From Rhodothermaceae bacterium (GTDB taxonomy: Bacteria; Bacteroidota; Rhodothermia; Balneolales; Cyclonatronaceae): DNA of 32,606 nucleotides. Location: positions 1 to 32,606 of the forward strand of contig JAIVHB010000002.1 of assembly GCA_020201275.1 (NCBI GenBank), in the 5' to 3' direction. A model generated the notes under the pieces. The model had not been told where the DNA came from, searched no databases, and saw only the letters and a program-made list of their open reading frames with translations. Shown here in pieces: positions 16,323-24,362 of this stretch (its first letter is position 1; the number at the start of each line of letters is the position of its first letter). The translations under genes were made by a program, and so were the position numbers.

Positions 16323-17597
16323 ATGAGATGCATGATCTCCATACTGCTTATTACACTGCTTAGTATCGTATTTCCGCAGGATTTTATCAGTGCGGAGACT
16401 ATCGACAACAGTGTCGCTGACCCGTTGGTCAGCGACACTGTTACAGTCAGTGATACGGTTGCGGTCAGCAACATTCCTGCAGTCAGCGACACGGTTGCGG
16501 TTAACAACGTTCCTGTAGTCAGCGACACGCTTGCAGTCAGCAACGTTCCTGTAGTCAGCGACACGGTTACAGTCGATGATACAATTTCAGTCAGCGATAC
16601 CCTCGCAGCCGGTAATGTTCCTGCAGTCAGCGATACTCCTGTAGTTAGTGATTCTCTTAGGGTCGGTGATTCTCCGAGAGTTAGCGACACCCTTGCAGTT
16701 AGCGACACCCTTGCAGTCAGCGACACGCTTGCAGTCAGAAGCGATACTTTTGCGGTCAGTGACACGCTTTTTGACAGTTCTGCTACTGAAGAGCGGATTG
16801 ACGCAATTCAAAGGAGAATACAACAAATCCGTTCCCGGGACCTTGGGCGAAGTCAGCTTATACCGAGGCTCGGTTTCCCAATGGATGCAGAGATGGCCTT
16901 GCTTCGCAGGCAGCACCAAGAAGAGAAAAACATCCTGAGGCTTACCTGGATGATTCGGTTGCTCGAGATGATGGACGATCCGGCGACAGCAGCCCATCAC
17001 ACAATTATTGTTCAGGGCACACGAGGGGTTGGCGATGCAACTCCCATTCCTCCACGTGACCCGTTGATACCCCCCGATCCGGTTATTCCCCCCGATCCAG
17101 TTATTCCCCCCGAAACGTACCAGCTGCCTCCCGATACGACTGTCGTAATACGGGTGGATACCCTTATGGTGACCCGCACCGACACCGTATTTGTGGACAG
17201 GATGCAGACCGAAATTATTGAACTGCAGAAGATGCTTGAAACAGGTGTATTCAGGGCATTCTCGATTGTATTTGAATTCGACCGGGCTGAGATCATGCCA
17301 TCCTCCTATCGCATACTCAATGAAGTAGGCCAGCTTCTGATCGATAACCCGGAAATCCGGATTGAGGTACAGGGACACACCGATAGCGTCGGGCCACGGC
17401 AGTATAACATGAATCTATCGCAGCGCAGGGCCGAAAGTGTTCGCAGCTATTTGCTGGAAAACTTTTCCGAAATTGAACAAAACCGCATAAGGACAGCAGG
17501 TTTTGGTCCGGATATGCCGATAACAGATAACGATTCGCCTACACAGAGAGCCTTAAACAGAAGGGTGGAATTCATAATCATCGACCATGTTGATTGA
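16323..17597 (+). CDS. OmpA-family protein with VSDT-repeat stalk
   Basis: A 424-aa envelope protein. Residues 1-24 form a signal peptide ending ISAE. Residues 36-149 are a repeat region of six-residue units around V-S-D-T-L/V-A, with SDT twelve times. A helical segment follows (about 150-220), then a Pro-rich spacer with PPDPVI repeats (about 245-265). The C-terminal OmpA domain (about 310-424) has FEFDRAEI, GHTDSVG and NMNLSQRRAESVRSYL, whose Asp and Arg bind the diaminopimelate of peptidoglycan. There is no N-terminal barrel, so it is probably a periplasmic protein tying another component, plausibly the preceding multi-barrel protein, to the wall. The ATG at 16323 lies 19 bases after that gene. 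Confidence 0.85.
   Translation: MRCMISILLITLLSIVFPQDFISAETIDNSVADPLVSDTVTVSDTVAVSNIPAVSDTVAVNNVPVVSDTLAVSNVPVVSDTVTVDDTISVSDTLAAGNVPAVSDTPVVSDSLRVGDSPRVSDTLAVSDTLAVSDTLAVRSDTFAVSDTLFDSSATEERIDAIQRRIQQIRSRDLGRSQLIPRLGFPMDAEMALLRRQHQEEKNILRLTWMIRLLEMMDDPATAAHHTIIVQGTRGVGDATPIPPRDPLIPPDPVIPPDPVIPPETYQLPPDTTVVIRVDTLMVTRTDTVFVDRMQTEIIELQKMLETGVFRAFSIVFEFDRAEIMPSSYRILNEVGQLLIDNPEIRIEVQGHTDSVGPRQYNMNLSQRRAESVRSYLLENFSEIEQNRIRTAGFGPDMPITDNDSPTQRALNRRVEFIIIDHVD
16428..16769 (+). repeat. 18-bp tandem repeats within the OmpA-family gene
   Basis: The DNA repeats a core of GTCAGCGACACG with a spacer to make units of 18 bp, in imperfect copies over about 340 bases. Near 16680-16735 three successive units are almost identical. 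Expansion or loss by whole units keeps the reading frame, so the stalk length could vary between strains. Confidence 0.8.
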
Positions 17598-17701
17598 AAG
17601 GGGACTGCACTGTAATACGGATAAGGTGGTTAAATGCCGGGGGGCGGTCGAAGAATCGGTTCTTTTAAATGTGAACTGTTATCGGGGTTGGCCGGCAATC
17701 C

Positions 17702-19657
17702 CTATCTGATCAGCATAATTTTCCGGCTCCCCGCAGGTTTTCCGTCGGCATAGATGCGCACCATATACAGGCCGCTGGCATAACCGGCGGCATCGAACAT
17801 CACAGTGTGACTGCCCGGTGTGGCAGCGGCATCGGTGAGTGTCGCGACAGTGCGGCCCAGCAGATCGTGAACCGTGATGCGAATGCGGGAGGGCTCAGTC
17901 ACCGAGTAGACAATGGTGGTTGTGGGGTTGAACGGGTTCGGGTAGTTCACCTTAATTGTTGCCGAACCGGGATGCATACGCTCCGCTATCCGCTCTTGTT
18001 CGATCGAAACCGCCGTGCCCGGCGATAATTTGCGGTTTACTGCGGCCATGACCGCATCGGCCGCGGCCGGTTTTCCGTCTGTACCCGACGAAAGGATCGA
18101 CACAGTGGTATCATCCGTACTGCTGTCAATATAGAGGGTGCCCGCGTGCTGCCATCCTCCGTTGCCCACAGGTATCTTAAGCGTACCCCCGTCACCGGTC
18201 TCAGTGGTAAACCGAAGCCTGTTCCCGTCGACAGTTCCAGGGGAAAATTGAAGCGTATCGGTGAAGTTTTCTCCCGGGGTGGTCCAGACATAGAGATCGT
18301 ACCAGGCCTCCTCCGGAACATCCAGAGCGTAAGTGATAGAGCCGTTTGAAGACCCCTCGGGATCAAAAACCCAAACGGTGCCGTCAAAGCCGGGGTTGTT
18401 TGAGGTTAACCAGGTGCCTGTAACATCAGTGCCCGGGGACTCGGGCCTGCTGATGGCCGCCGCGGGCCGCCGTTCGAAACTTTTACGGCCCGGGATAAGC
18501 GCCGAATGGGTGTAGAACTCCTCCTTCAGGAAAGCAGCAAGCTCGTTACTGTTTTTTCGAAGCCCCTCATAGAAGAAAAATCCCTCGCCCCGGATACCGG
18601 CTACCCTGTTCGATTCCATGAAAAGCCGCAGGGAATCGACAGGTACGGTGTAGGAACCCACATTCATCAGTATCCCGGCTATGAGGATGTCGAGGTGGTC
18701 GCCGGCCTGCTCAACGGCACGGTCAACTTCTATCTGATACGCTGCCAGGTTCTGCCGGTAGAACTGCGGAATCCAGTGATCGATCGTGCCGTTGCTGATC
18801 CACGACGGAGGATCCTGCAGGTATTCGCTGAACGCCCAAGGATACACGCTTGGACTCGAAGCCACAAACAGCTCCGGATCCCGTGTTTTCACCGAATCGC
18901 GAACACGGCTGTAGAAATCGTTCAGTTTGCCGGCCCTCCAGGTGCGCCATGCAGGGTTCCGAAAGTTGAAGGGCGGATCGGCCCCGTCGTGTTCACTCCG
19001 GTATAGAGTGGTGGTATAGTCGTCGTAGCCGCACTCGACGGGCATGGCCGGCATGCGGTCGGAGAACTCGATGCCGTCAATGTCGTAGTTGTCGATGATC
19101 TCCATGGCCAGCGCAATAATGTGATCCTGCACTTCGGGATGGATGCCGTTCATCCAGTCGAAGCCGTTCTTGGTGCAGTGGTTCCCGTTGCGGTCGAACG
19201 TGGCCCAGTGCGGGTTTTTCGCGATGATGTGGCCGCCATGGGGAGGAGTGCCGCCCGAATAGATACTGGCAAATCCATACTCAAACCAGGGGTAAACCTC
19301 GATGCCCACGCGGCGGGCCTCCCTTACCAGCACGCCCAGCGGATCACGGCCGGCAAACCGTGGATCGATTGGTATGCCGAACTCCCGCTCCATCACCCCG
19401 CTGGGGTACTGGGTCCAGCCGGCGTTCTGTACCACCGGCAGCACGGCGTTGATGCCGGTTTCGGCAAGGAAGTCCATGGCCGCGGCGATGCCCTCATCTG
19501 AAAAAAGCACCTGGCTGTCGACATTGGTGATTTTAACCGCGCGGAGTTCTTCGACGGGCTGGGACTGCACTAACCCCGGATATACTGATATAACCAGGAT
19601 GAGGAGAATTGAGATGAATACGTCAACACCGGCACGTGGTTGAAGTCTGCTTTTCAT
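17702..19657 (-). CDS. secreted GHL10-type glycoside hydrolase-like protein with T9SS signal
   Basis: A 651-aa exported protein. After a signal peptide (about 1-32) comes a glycosyl hydrolase-like 10 / family 10-like TIM barrel (about 38-385) with landmarks GINAVLPVVQNAGW, IEVYPWFEYGF, NYDIDGIEFSDRMP and WIPQFYRQN; the acidic residues in the third are the probable active site. A golvesin- or CBM-like beta domain follows (about 430-545). The last 80 residues are a type IX secretion sorting module: NYPNPFNPTTTI, then VHDLLGRTVATL and GLYMVRI. The substrate is unknown; members act on peptidoglycan or surface polysaccharides. The start ATG overlaps the preceding gene's TGA by four bases (ATGA), indicating coupling to the small membrane protein. 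Confidence 0.88.
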   Translation of the reverse strand: MKSRLQPRAGVDVFISILLILVISVYPGLVQSQPVEELRAVKITNVDSQVLFSDEGIAAAMDFLAETGINAVLPVVQNAGWTQYPSGVMEREFGIPIDPRFAGRDPLGVLVREARRVGIEVYPWFEYGFASIYSGGTPPHGGHIIAKNPHWATFDRNGNHCTKNGFDWMNGIHPEVQDHIIALAMEIIDNYDIDGIEFSDRMPAMPVECGYDDYTTTLYRSEHDGADPPFNFRNPAWRTWRAGKLNDFYSRVRDSVKTRDPELFVASSPSVYPWAFSEYLQDPPSWISNGTIDHWIPQFYRQNLAAYQIEVDRAVEQAGDHLDILIAGILMNVGSYTVPVDSLRLFMESNRVAGIRGEGFFFYEGLRKNSNELAAFLKEEFYTHSALIPGRKSFERRPAAAISRPESPGTDVTGTWLTSNNPGFDGTVWVFDPEGSSNGSITYALDVPEEAWYDLYVWTTPGENFTDTLQFSPGTVDGNRLRFTTETGDGGTLKIPVGNGGWQHAGTLYIDSSTDDTTVSILSSGTDGKPAAADAVMAAVNRKLSPGTAVSIEQERIAERMHPGSATIKVNYPNPFNPTTTIVYSVTEPSRIRITVHDLLGRTVATLTDAAATPGSHTVMFDAAGYASGLYMVRIYADGKPAGSRKIMLIR

Positions 19658-19920
19658 CCGTGATCATTGGCTAAACTGCTTCTGCTTACAATTTCCTTTC
19701 TGTAGTTGTTCAGGGGAATTTGCATCAGAAAAATGATCGTGAAAGCCATAACAACCTGAATGATGAATATTGCGAGATTATCGGCCCAATAGCCACCAAA
19801 AACCCATCCAAGCAGGATTACAGTGAACACGCCGATCACAACCCATTGAATGGTTCGCAGTGTGTCGTACTTTTTCATCAGTTCGCTGTTCGACAGGGAT
19901 GTAAGGCTGTTGTTTTTCAT
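19654..19920 (-). CDS. small two-helix membrane protein, unknown function
   Basis: An 88-aa protein with a polar N-terminus (SLSNSELMKKYDTLRTIQ) and two hydrophobic helices (about residues 26-43 and 48-68) followed by a basic tail NNYRKE, so it is an inner-membrane protein with both ends on one side. No family is recognised. The stop overlaps the start of the GHL10-type gene by ATGA, so the two are probably translated together and this gene may be involved in the other's export or expression. No strong Shine-Dalgarno site is seen. Confidence 0.65.
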   Translation of the reverse strand: MKNNSLTSLSNSELMKKYDTLRTIQWVVIGVFTVILLGWVFGGYWADNLAIFIIQVVMAFTIIFLMQIPLNNYRKEIVSRSSLANDHG

Positions 19921-20082
19921 CCCCTAATGTAATCACAAAGGTTAAAAATTGAAAAGGGAAAAGGTGTTATCTGAGACCTGTTGTTTGCGAAGCTGATGGT
20001 GGCAAACCAACTGTCAGTACAGGCTTGATTGTGCAGTGCAAAACCCTTATTGATGTGCAGGAAACCGCATTGATGACGTGAA

Positions 20083-20123
20083 TAAAAAAGAAAGGCTCAC
20101 GAGTTTTCGACCCGTAAGCCCTT
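20083..20123 (-). terminator. rho-independent terminator of tRNA-Arg
   Basis: On the minus strand a 14-bp stem (20123-20110 with 20104-20091, several G-U pairs) closes a five-base loop, and a run of six T follows immediately (20089-20084). It lies 14 bases after the tRNA 3' end and ends that transcript. Confidence 0.85.
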
Positions 20124-20136
20124 GGTTATATAGGTG

Positions 20137-20210
<74 letters not shown>

Positions 20211-20351
20211 GAAATTTTCTGAGACTCCAAATATAGCACTTTTTCTGTTTCTGAAAAACGCCTTTAAAATCATTTCTCTGCAGACTCTGAAACGGAGCAC
20301 GTACATCCTGAGAAAAAAAACATCCCACTTGCGAACGATCAGAATTATATA

Positions 20352-20379
20352 TATGTTTAAACATAAAATGTTCAAACAC
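20352..20379. promoter_or_regulatory. candidate operator upstream of the YceI gene
   Basis: A perfect 14-bp palindrome TATGTTTAAACATA (20352-20365) is followed, 15 bp on, by a near copy of its core (ATGTTCAAACAC, 20368-20379). It lies 39-66 bases upstream of the ATG at 20418 in an AT-rich stretch, a promoter position. The style fits a dimeric MarR-type repressor; no regulator gene is next to it. Confidence 0.45.
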
Positions 20380-20417
20380 CAAATTAACAATCATAATAAG
20401 ATCAGAAAGCGACCACA

Positions 20418-20957
20418 ATGAGTACCCTGACCAAAACACTCTGGAAAATCGACCCCACACACTCTGAAGTTCAATTCAAAGTGAAACACCTTGTAATATC
20501 GACCGTAACCGGTAGCTTCAACACATTCGACGGCACTGTAGAAGCCGAAGGTGATGACTTCGCCGGTGCAGAGGTGCGCTTCGAGGCCGACATCAACAGC
20601 ATTACCACCAACAACGAGCAGCGCGACGGACACCTGAAATCCGACGATTTCTTCAACGCCGAAAAATTCCCGAAACTCATATTTGAGTCTGCTTCATTTG
20701 AAAAAACAGGCGATGATACCTACAAACTGGCCGGTAACCTTACCATTCGCGACATCACCAAAAAAATTACCCTCGATGTGGTTTACGGCGGTACGGTTGT
20801 CGATCCTTACGGACAGACAAAAGCCGGATTTGAAGTAACAGGAACGATCAACCGTAAAGAGTACGGCCTCTCATGGAGTGCTGTAACCGAGGCCGGTAAC
20901 CTTGTGGTTGCCGACAATGTGAAACTGATCATGAACGTACAGTTCGTTCAGAACTGA
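20418..20957 (+). CDS. YceI family protein
   Basis: A 179-aa YceI-like protein, a lipocalin-type beta-barrel fold that binds an isoprenoid or other long amphipathic lipid. Family marks are WKIDPTHSEVQFKVKHL at the N-terminus, GSFNTFDGTVE, FPKLIFES and the C-terminal EYGLSW. There is no signal peptide, in contrast to the periplasmic E. coli YceI, so it is predicted to be cytoplasmic like many Bacteroidota members. In this phylum such genes often respond to organic-hydroperoxide or quinone stress under MarR control, and a palindromic candidate operator precedes this one. The ATG at 20418 has no evident Shine-Dalgarno site. Confidence 0.88.
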   Translation: MSTLTKTLWKIDPTHSEVQFKVKHLVISTVTGSFNTFDGTVEAEGDDFAGAEVRFEADINSITTNNEQRDGHLKSDDFFNAEKFPKLIFESASFEKTGDDTYKLAGNLTIRDITKKITLDVVYGGTVVDPYGQTKAGFEVTGTINRKEYGLSWSAVTEAGNLVVADNVKLIMNVQFVQN

Positions 20958-20983
20958 AAATAAGTCCGCGATTATTGACTCCG

Positions 20984-21024
20984 TGGCCCGGCGGACCAGT
21001 AACTAAAATGGTCCTGCCGGGTCA
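20984..21024. terminator. strong stem-loop after the YceI gene
   Basis: A 15-16 bp GC-rich stem (20984-20998 with 21009-21024, one bulged base) closes a ten-base loop 27 bases after the YceI stop. No U-tract follows on either strand, so it may be a rho-dependent or mRNA-stabilising 3' end rather than an intrinsic terminator. It separates the YceI and dioxygenase genes. Confidence 0.5.
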
Positions 21025-21123
21025 TTCCTGATTAAATCCGGCGCGAGCATTGGGCAGTTTTCAGAAGTCTGCCGGAATTTGTTTATTGTACACATCAACC
21101 CGAACAGCGAGAAAGAGAACATC

Positions 21124-22062
21124 ATGGCTGATCATCAAAAAGGAATTCATCACATCACCATATTATCGGGCGACGCTCAGGTCAACTACGATTTCTATGT
21201 AAAAAAACTGGGACTCAGGATGGTGCTGAAGTCGGTTAACCAGGACGATCCGGGCACCTATCATCTGTTCTATGCGAACGGTGCTGGCAAACCCGGCTCG
21301 AGTATCACCTTTTTCCCCTGGCCGATGGCCCATCAGGGCGTGCCGGGAACCGGTGAAGCGGTTGCTGTGTCCTTTGCTGTACCATCAACATCGGGCGGGT
21401 ACTGGAAAAAACGCCTTGCCGATGAGGGGATTGAATTCGATGGTCCGGAAAAGAGGTTCGGGCTGGATGTGATCCGTTTCCGGGATCCCGACAACATGAT
21501 GCTGGAACTTGTATTCGATCCGGCGGCCGATGCTGTGGATGCATGGAAAGATGCAACCGTACCCGCAGAGCATGGCATAAGGGGGTTTTGGGGAACGACC
21601 ATGAGAATTGTCGAAACCGATGAAACCACTGCACTACTCGAAGAGGTGTTCGGTTTCAAAAAGACGGATGCGGAGAAAAATCTTACCCTGCTGAAAAGCG
21701 GCAGTGAGATTGGCCATTCGGTAATCCTGGAAAAAGCGGAAAAAGCCGGTTATGGAAAAAACGGGCGGGGAATCATTCATCACGTTGCATTCCGTGCGAA
21801 GGATGAGGAAGAGGAGCTGGAAATGCGGCGCAAGGTGATTGACCACGGTCTTCAACCCACTACAGTGATCGACCGTCATGTGTTCAAATCGGTCTATTTC
21901 CGGTCACCCGGCGGCGTATTGTTCGAGATTGCAACCGATGGCCCGGGTTACAGATCGGTGGCAGATCGCGATGAGGATATGGGTAAAGAGCTGTTTCTGC
22001 CCGAATGGCTTGAACCGCGCAGACAGGATATAGAATCGGGTCTCCCGGAGATCAGGTTGTAG
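21124..22062 (+). CDS. glyoxalase-fold ring-cleaving dioxygenase (MhqO/MhqA-like)
   Basis: A 312-aa, two-domain vicinal-oxygen-chelate protein of the ring-cleaving dioxygenase group, to which the quinone-stress protein MhqO belongs. The first domain opens with IHHITILSGD and has GLRMVLKSVNQDDP and DPDNMMLELVFD; the second has HHVAFRAKD and VLFEIATDGPG. The two His and the Glu at equivalent places are the expected metal ligands. The ATG at 21124, followed by ADHQKGIHHIT, is preferred because AAAGAGA precedes it and the family starts just before IHHIT; an upstream TTG at 21079 would add 15 unrelated residues. The substrate is not evident. Being next to a YceI gene fits an electrophile-stress role, which is inference. 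Confidence 0.85.
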   Translation: MADHQKGIHHITILSGDAQVNYDFYVKKLGLRMVLKSVNQDDPGTYHLFYANGAGKPGSSITFFPWPMAHQGVPGTGEAVAVSFAVPSTSGGYWKKRLADEGIEFDGPEKRFGLDVIRFRDPDNMMLELVFDPAADAVDAWKDATVPAEHGIRGFWGTTMRIVETDETTALLEEVFGFKKTDAEKNLTLLKSGSEIGHSVILEKAEKAGYGKNGRGIIHHVAFRAKDEEEELEMRRKVIDHGLQPTTVIDRHVFKSVYFRSPGGVLFEIATDGPGYRSVADRDEDMGKELFLPEWLEPRRQDIESGLPEIRL

Positions 22063-22114
22063 AAACATACACAGGATATAGATCGGGTCTCCCTGAGATC
22101 AGGGTGTAGAAACA
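22024..22114 (+). repeat. imperfect tandem duplication across the dioxygenase stop codon
   Basis: 44 bases (22024-22067), from CAGGATATAG to TAGAAACA and including the TAG stop, are repeated at 22072-22114 with one deletion and three substitutions, a 48-bp period. The second copy is untranslated. It is a local duplication of the gene's 3' end. Confidence 0.85.
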
Positions 22115-22183
22115 GACGGGGAGTGGCAAAAAATCCCTTCAGGTTTGCTATCTTCACGCTTCAACAGATAGTAAATATAATTT

Positions 22184-23128
22184 ATGCTCATTGCATCCAT
22201 CCAACTGATTGCCGGGATCGCCCTTCTCTATTTCGGGGCCGACAGACTTGTAAAGGGAAGCAGCTCACTCGCTTTTCGATTCGGCCTGTCGCCATTAATT
22301 ATCGGCATGACCATTGTTGCATTTGGTACCAGCGCACCGGAGATGGTTGCTACTATTGAAGCGGCGCTTTCCGGTCAAAGCGGCATAGTGGTAGGTAATG
22401 TGGTCGGATCGAATATCTGCAATATTGCGCTCGTTCTTGGCATAGCGGCACTCATCCATCCGGTACGCACCAGTGTGATCCTGATTCAGCGCGACATCCC
22501 CATTCTCATTGTGATCAGTTTAGTGGTCGGTGTGATGCTGTATGACGACACTCTCTACAGAACGGAGGGGATGGTTCTGATCGCATTACTCATCCTGCAT
22601 ATTTTATATTCTATCACCGTGGCCAAACAGGGTAACACACCCTTTATCGAAACCCAATTTGAGGATGTGATAGCCACCAAGGACGCCAAACCACTGGTAT
22701 CCGCCTTTTTCGTGGTCCTCGGCATCGGTCTGCTTGTTCCTGGTGCATCCCTGTTTATCGAAGGGGCTTCCACGCTCGGACGCGAATTCGGCCTGGGTGA
22801 AGCCGTAATCGGACTGAGCATTGTCGCCTTCGGAACCAGCCTTCCCGAACTGGCTACCACCGTGGTGGCTGCTGTTCGCAAGGAGTCTGATATCGCCATC
22901 GGCAATGTGGTTGGTTCCAGCATTTTTAACCTTCTGGCTGTACTGGGAATCACCACTCTCATCAGCCCGATCGAGGGGTCGGGGGTGGCCGTTTATGATG
23001 TGGGTCTCATGATCGTGCTGAGTGTGCTGCTTATACCGCTTGCAAGGACCGGCTTTAAAATTGACCGTTTCGAAGGCGGGATTCTGATAATTGTATACGT
23101 GGTATACATGATACAGCTGTTGTGGTAA
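22184..23128 (+). CDS. Na+/Ca2+ exchanger family antiporter (YrbG-like)
   Basis: A 314-aa inner-membrane exchanger of the CaCA superfamily with about ten helices in two inverted halves. The alpha repeats are plain: VAFGTSAPEM with GNVVGSNICNIALVLG in the first half and VAFGTSLPEL with GNVVGSSIFNLLAVLG in the second. The Glu of each PEx motif and the Asn of the GS(N/I) segments bind the cation. It should extrude calcium in exchange for sodium or protons. Length is normal. The ATG at 22184 is followed by a hydrophobic helix. The gene is convergent with the following one, with only 12 bases between the two stops. Confidence 0.92.
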   Translation: MLIASIQLIAGIALLYFGADRLVKGSSSLAFRFGLSPLIIGMTIVAFGTSAPEMVATIEAALSGQSGIVVGNVVGSNICNIALVLGIAALIHPVRTSVILIQRDIPILIVISLVVGVMLYDDTLYRTEGMVLIALLILHILYSITVAKQGNTPFIETQFEDVIATKDAKPLVSAFFVVLGIGLLVPGASLFIEGASTLGREFGLGEAVIGLSIVAFGTSLPELATTVVAAVRKESDIAIGNVVGSSIFNLLAVLGITTLISPIEGSGVAVYDVGLMIVLSVLLIPLARTGFKIDRFEGGILIIVYVVYMIQLLW

Positions 23129-23140
23129 CGTAAATCCGGC

Positions 23141-24115
23141 CTACCAGTTTCCGCTGCCCAAAACGTTGGTTTTCAACCGGTATACCCTGTCGCGGGATGT
23201 GATGTACAGTTCGTTCCTGCCCGGCCCGCCCCAGGCGAGATTGGTGATGGACTGTTCAAAGGATACCATCTGCAGTTCCTCGCCCTCGGCGCTAAATACA
23301 TACAGCCCGCCCGGACCGGTGGAATAGACCCGGCCTTCAGTATCGGTTTTCATACCGTCTGCGGCCCCGGTAGATCCCCGCTCACCAACAGAAGCAAACA
23401 GGACGGCCTCGCTCGCGCGGCCGGCTGAATCCACATCCATCCGGACGATGTTACCGGTTGCCGTGTCGTTGAAATAGAGTTTCGTCTCGTCGGGGGAGAG
23501 GGTGATACCGTTGGGAAGGGCAAATTCGGTGTAGATTACACTTAGCTCGCCATCCGTGGTTAACCGGAATACACCGGTGAAATCGAGTTCCTGATCTTCT
23601 TCACTCACACCAAAATTCGGATCGGTGAAGAACAGGGTGCCGTTTGAGTGGTATACCAGATCGTTCGGGCTGTTCAGCCGCATCCCCTCATACTGAGCGA
23701 CCACGGTAACAGGAACCAGGTCTGAATCCAGCCGCGATACCCGGCCCGCATGTTGCGCCAAAACGATATGCCCGTCGGGATCCAAAGTGATACCATTCGA
23801 ATTGCCGGAGGGCTCAAGAAAAACGGATGTCCCCTCATCCTCAGTCCAGCGGAAAACGATATCAGCCGGGATGTCGCTGAAAATCAGATATCCGTCGGGG
23901 TGCCAGAACGGCCCTTCGGTAAAGCGGAATCCGTCGGCGATCACTTCGGGTAATGCATCCTCCGAAAACAGGGGCGTTTCCTGTGATGCTGCTTCCTGTG
24001 GAGTCGTTTCCTGCGGTGCCGTTTCCTGCGATGTACAGGCGATTACAGTAAACATAAACAGGGCCGTAAAGATAAGACTGGTCGAAAAGTAGTGGTGCTG
24101 GCTTTTTGTTTTCAT
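23141..24115 (-). CDS. SMP-30/gluconolactonase family lipoprotein
   Basis: A 324-aa six-bladed propeller protein of the SMP-30/gluconolactonase/LRE-like type, a calcium-dependent sugar lactone hydrolase family. The N-terminus has a hydrophobic signal with lipobox FTVIAC (Cys27), then a tandem QET-rich linker of about 20 residues, so it is a lipoprotein. Family metal ligands are recognisable in FTEGPFWHPDG (Glu), LNSPNDLVYHSNG (Asn) and GAADGMKTD (Asp). The substrate is probably a sugar lactone released extracellularly, but the family is broad. It reads from a 247-bp upstream gap in which no specific signal stands out, and ends 12 bases from the convergent exchanger. Confidence 0.88.
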   Translation of the reverse strand: MKTKSQHHYFSTSLIFTALFMFTVIACTSQETAPQETTPQEAASQETPLFSEDALPEVIADGFRFTEGPFWHPDGYLIFSDIPADIVFRWTEDEGTSVFLEPSGNSNGITLDPDGHIVLAQHAGRVSRLDSDLVPVTVVAQYEGMRLNSPNDLVYHSNGTLFFTDPNFGVSEEDQELDFTGVFRLTTDGELSVIYTEFALPNGITLSPDETKLYFNDTATGNIVRMDVDSAGRASEAVLFASVGERGSTGAADGMKTDTEGRVYSTGPGGLYVFSAEGEELQMVSFEQSITNLAWGGPGRNELYITSRDRVYRLKTNVLGSGNW

Positions 24116-24362
24116 CGCAGTACGGGTTTGGTTGGAATGAAGAATGCTGCAGAAAGAAAAATTATCTGGAAGTTTGCAGAGGAAAGTAATGGATTACGTG
24201 ATGCAACCTCATGGCTGTTCGGAGGGTATTTCCTTATGTGATAATATATATAGTTCTTAAGGTTAATAATTATCCGGAATACATCAAAAAAGCAAGAGGT
24301 TTTTACAGATTAATAGCCGGTAAATTCACAGAAACCCGAAAGATGACACTCGTAAAATAGTT

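Noticed and set aside
16310-16765. A 151-codon minus-strand frame with SLTARVSLTA repeats
   Set aside because: It is the antisense image of the 18-bp repeats in the OmpA-family gene; repeats without stops on one strand often leave the other open.
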